Assembly: GCF_016889705.1 (NCBI RefSeq)
Contig: NZ_CP069526.1
Span: 4,712,001-4,776,000 of the forward strand
DNA length: 64,000 nucleotides
Reading direction: 5' to 3'
Origin: Amycolatopsis sp. FDAARGOS 1241
GTDB lineage: Bacteria; Actinomycetota; Actinomycetes; Mycobacteriales; Pseudonocardiaceae
Shown: in pieces, positions 61,956 through 64,000 of the stretch
Layout of the letters: every line of letters starts with the position of its first letter
How positions within the stretch are numbered: the stretch's first letter is position 1
Translations under genes and position numbers: made by a program
The notes under the pieces: generated by a model
Databases searched by the model: none
What the model saw: the letters and a program-made list of their open reading frames with translations, nothing else
What the model was told of the DNA's origin: nothing

Positions 61956-63341
61956 GTGAACGAACAGACAATGGCCGGAAGCCGACTGCGGGGCTACGTG
62001 TCGCACGGCGCGGAACTGCGCTCCGGCGAGCTCAACCCGCGCACGTACCTGGAAGAGACGCTGACCCGCATCGCCGAACTCGACGGCGTGGTGGGCGCGT
62101 TCGTCGTCGTCAACCGAGAGGGCGCCCGGCGCGCCGCCGACGAGTCGGCGAAGCGCTGGGCCGATGGGCGGCCGCTGTCGCCGATCGACGGCATGCCGGT
62201 CGCGATCAAAGACATCATCGAGACCGCCGACATGCCGACGGGTCAGGGTTCGCCGCTGTGGGAGGGCACCGAGGGGAAACGCGATTCCGCGAGCGTGCAC
62301 GCGTTGCGCGAGGCCGGCGCGATCATCCTCGGCAAGACCACCACGACCGAATTCGCCTCGAAGCACCCGTGGCACGAGACCACGAATCCGCATGACCCGA
62401 AGCGCACGCCGGGCGGCTCGTCCAGCGGCACCGCGGCAGCGGTCGGCGCCGGCATGGTGCCGGCGGGCCTCGGCACCCAGCTGATCGGCTCGATCCTGCG
62501 TCCGTCGAGTTTCTGCGGCGCGGTGGGCTTCAAGCCGACTGTCGGCGCCATCAACCGGAGCGGTTCGCACGACCACTTCAGCCAGAGCTGCCAGGGCTCG
62601 ATCGGCGCGACGCTGGCCGACACCTGGGCGGTGCTGCGCGCCATCGCCGACCGCGCCGGCGGCGATCCGGGCTACGGGGGCCTGGCCGGCGAGGTGGACT
62701 TCACCCAGCGCACCAAACCGGTGAAGCTGGCGGTCCTCGAGACCGGCGGGTGGAGCGCGACGACCGAAGGCGCCCGGCGGGCGTTCGCCTCGCTGAAGCA
62801 CCGGCTCCAGGAACAGGGCGTCGAGGTCGTGGGCCGGGCGGACGACGACCGGATCGAGACCGTCGAGCAGGCGGTCGCCGAGGCGCTGCCGCTGACCACG
62901 GCGATCGTCGCCTGGGAAGGTCGCTGGCCCCTCAACACCTATGCCGACCTGGACGCGAGCAAGCTCAGCCTCGACGCACGCGACCGGCTGAAGACCGCCG
63001 AGGCGATGACGCAGCAGGAATTCCGCGAGCTGCTGAACCAGCGCACCGCGGTGCGCGCGACCTACGAAGAGGCCGCGGCGAACTACGACGCGATGGTCAC
63101 CCTCGGCGCCTGCGGTGCCGCGCCGGTCGGCCTCGGTTCGACCGGCAACGTCGCGATGAACGTGACCGCGTCACTGCTCGGCTGTCCCGCCCTGACCCTG
63201 CCCGCGCTGGCCGACGAAGGCCTGCCGCTCGGCCTGCAGCTCCTCGGACGCACCGACCGCGATGCGGCGCTGTTCGACGTCGCGAACTGGGTTGCGGGCG
63301 AGGCGCTGGGCCGTCCCGACCTGGTGGGCCGGGTGGCGTGA
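61956..63341 (+). CDS. Amidase (amidase signature family)
   Basis: A 461-residue amidase. Catalytic Ser-cisSer-Lys: Lys in MPVAIKDIIE near residue 87, and GGSSSGTAAAVGAGMVPAGLGTQ near residue 152, followed by GAVGFKPTVGAINRSG. Full length for the family. GTG 61956 preferred over an upstream GTG at 61824, which adds an unrelated basic stretch. It may release ammonia from aryl or alkyl amides. Confidence 0.9.
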   Translation: MNEQTMAGSRLRGYVSHGAELRSGELNPRTYLEETLTRIAELDGVVGAFVVVNREGARRAADESAKRWADGRPLSPIDGMPVAIKDIIETADMPTGQGSPLWEGTEGKRDSASVHALREAGAIILGKTTTTEFASKHPWHETTNPHDPKRTPGGSSSGTAAAVGAGMVPAGLGTQLIGSILRPSSFCGAVGFKPTVGAINRSGSHDHFSQSCQGSIGATLADTWAVLRAIADRAGGDPGYGGLAGEVDFTQRTKPVKLAVLETGGWSATTEGARRAFASLKHRLQEQGVEVVGRADDDRIETVEQAVAEALPLTTAIVAWEGRWPLNTYADLDASKLSLDARDRLKTAEAMTQQEFRELLNQRTAVRATYEEAAANYDAMVTLGACGAAPVGLGSTGNVAMNVTASLLGCPALTLPALADEGLPLGLQLLGRTDRDAALFDVANWVAGEALGRPDLVGRVA

Positions 63342-63348
63342 CCACGCC

Positions 63349-63834
63349 TCATTCTCCACTTGTGGAGGACGACTGCCGGTCGTGGCCGGCTGACTGGGCC
63401 GGCTGGACTCGTCCGGCCGGCCCGGTCAGGGGCTGGCCGATCTTGTGGATGAGGTCGCGTACCCGCTGGTGGATCTCGTCGCGGATGGGGGCGGATGTCG
63501 GCGAGGGTTTTGCCCGCGGGGTCGTCGAGGTGCCAGTCGAGGTAGGTCCTGCCGGGGAAGACGGGGCAGGTGTCGCCACACCCCATGGTGATGACGACGT
63601 CGGCAGCCTGCACGGCGCCGGTGGTCAAACCCTTCGGGGTTTCGGCAGAGAGGTCGATGCCGGCTTCGGCCATGCCTCGACGACGGCGGGGTTGAGCGCG
63701 TCGGCGGGTTCGGACCCGGCGGAGCGGACCTCGACGCGGTCCCCGGCGAGGTGGGTAAGGAACGCGGCGGCCATCTGGGAGCGGCCCGCGTTCTGCACGC
63801 AGACGAACAACACCGACGGGCGCGAGGTCGTCAT
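63349..63834 (-). pseudogene. arsC: Arsenate reductase (low-MW phosphatase type) with two compensating indels
   Basis: A 161-codon gene. Catalytic P-loop [18 protein letters not shown] at residue 8. At about 63672 the frame is lost (PAVVEA then [20 protein letters not shown] in another), and at the G run 63487-63491 (minus-strand CCCCC) it returns to the original frame (RPIRDEIHQRVRDLI). One missing and one extra base cancel, so overall length is preserved. The middle part keeps ITMGCGDTCPVFPG. Real decay or sequencing error both possible. ATG overlaps the aquaporin stop (ATGA). Confidence 0.75.
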
Positions 63835-64000
63835 GGGCTGCTCTCCCGGAGGGTGCCGGCGCGGGCGGCGCCGAACAGGACGGTGACGAGCCCGAGGCCG
63901 ACGGCGGCGCCGACGACCTGGGCAACGATGAACGGGACCACGGAGGCCGGGGCGATCCCGGCGAAGGCTTCGGTGAACGCGCGTCCGATGGTCACGGCCG
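63831..64000 (-). CDS. Aquaporin-family channel, C-terminal part (runs off window)
   Basis: The last 55 residues: [20 protein letters not shown] and a final helix [20 protein letters not shown]. AVTxGRxFxxTFAGIAPxS is the second-half pattern of MIP channels found in arsenic operons, which export arsenite. The NPA box lies outside the window. Coupled to arsC by ATGA. Confidence 0.8.
   Translation of the reverse strand, partial: AVTIGRAFTEAFAGIAPASVVPFIVAQVVGAAVGLGLVTVLFGAARAGTLRESSP

Noticed and set aside
63335-63367. Hairpins GGCGTG/CACGCC and CTCCAC/GTGGAG between amidase and arsC as a terminator
   Set aside because: Loops are only two bases and the second lies inside the arsC reading frame.
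1-64000. CRISPR arrays, tRNA, rRNA, prophage or integrative element attachment sites
   Set aside because: No regularly spaced repeats, cloverleaf genes, integrase or phage structural genes were recognised.

Overview
The window is about 72% GC by eye, has strong codon bias towards G/C in third positions, many ATGA/GTGA stop-start overlaps and GTG starts. Together with MurT/GatD, DosR-type dormancy genes and NitT/TauT-type transporters tied to aromatic catabolism, this points to a high-GC actinomycete, most likely Pseudonocardiales (Amycolatopsis/Pseudonocardia-like); the genus is an inference. No rRNA, tRNA, CRISPR array or intact insertion sequence was seen.

Layout. (1) 1-5.3 kb: glycolate oxidase operon glcDEF (minus strand) behind a promoter carrying two dyads, a small CxxC zinc-ribbon gene, and formamidase fmdA with a textbook terminator. 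(2) 5.3-9.8 kb: a decayed patch (DUF3558-like remnant, IS481 transposase fragment) followed by an unusual locus: two paralogous proteins that keep the NAD-domain fold pattern of malic enzyme but lack its N-terminal lobe and catalytic residues, a small helical protein, a KOW-like protein and a Cys-free ArsR regulator. Three related GTTG/CAAC-type sites sit in front of the units. (3) 9.9-18 kb: a dormancy/hypoxia island with acetate kinase, an Rv1733c-like membrane protein, CBS, CBS-BON, universal stress protein and phosphoketolase, with DevR/DosR-like boxes upstream of three units. (4) 18.3-20 kb: serine hydrolase and a pyridoxamine-phosphate-oxidase-fold protein. (5) 20-30 kb: one long minus-strand operon encoding a molybdenum hydroxylase (three subunits plus CoxG), amidohydrolase, alpha/beta hydrolase, NIPSNAP protein, a NitT/TauT ABC importer and an IclR regulator. 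(6) 30-45.6 kb: mixed accessory genes (glutaminase, cytosolic HtrA-like protease, MurT/GatD, MFS exporter, lipoprotein serine hydrolase, DoxX-like protein) with several broken genes. (7) 45.7-60.4 kb: a 13.5-kb minus-strand catabolic operon (gentisate 1,2-dioxygenase, salicylate-type hydroxylase, FAA hydrolase, P450 with ferredoxin and reductase, decarboxylase-type amidohydrolase, ABC importer, M24 hydrolase, two hydroxy-acid dehydrogenases), with a divergent double-MarR regulator across a palindromic operator. (8) 60.4-64 kb: a PucR gene wrecked by an inversion and a frameshift, an amidase, and an arsenic-type arsC (two compensating indels) plus aquaporin, running off the end.

How it fits together. 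The two long operons look like complete uptake-plus-degradation modules for small carboxylated aromatics or N-heteroaromatics. The second can be read as decarboxylation, P450 hydroxylation, ring hydroxylation to gentisate and ring cleavage. The dormancy island would supply ATP from sugar phosphates through phosphoketolase and acetate kinase. At least five single-base indels, some in homopolymers, interrupt otherwise well conserved genes; whether these are decay or assembly errors must be settled before any of those genes is called dead.
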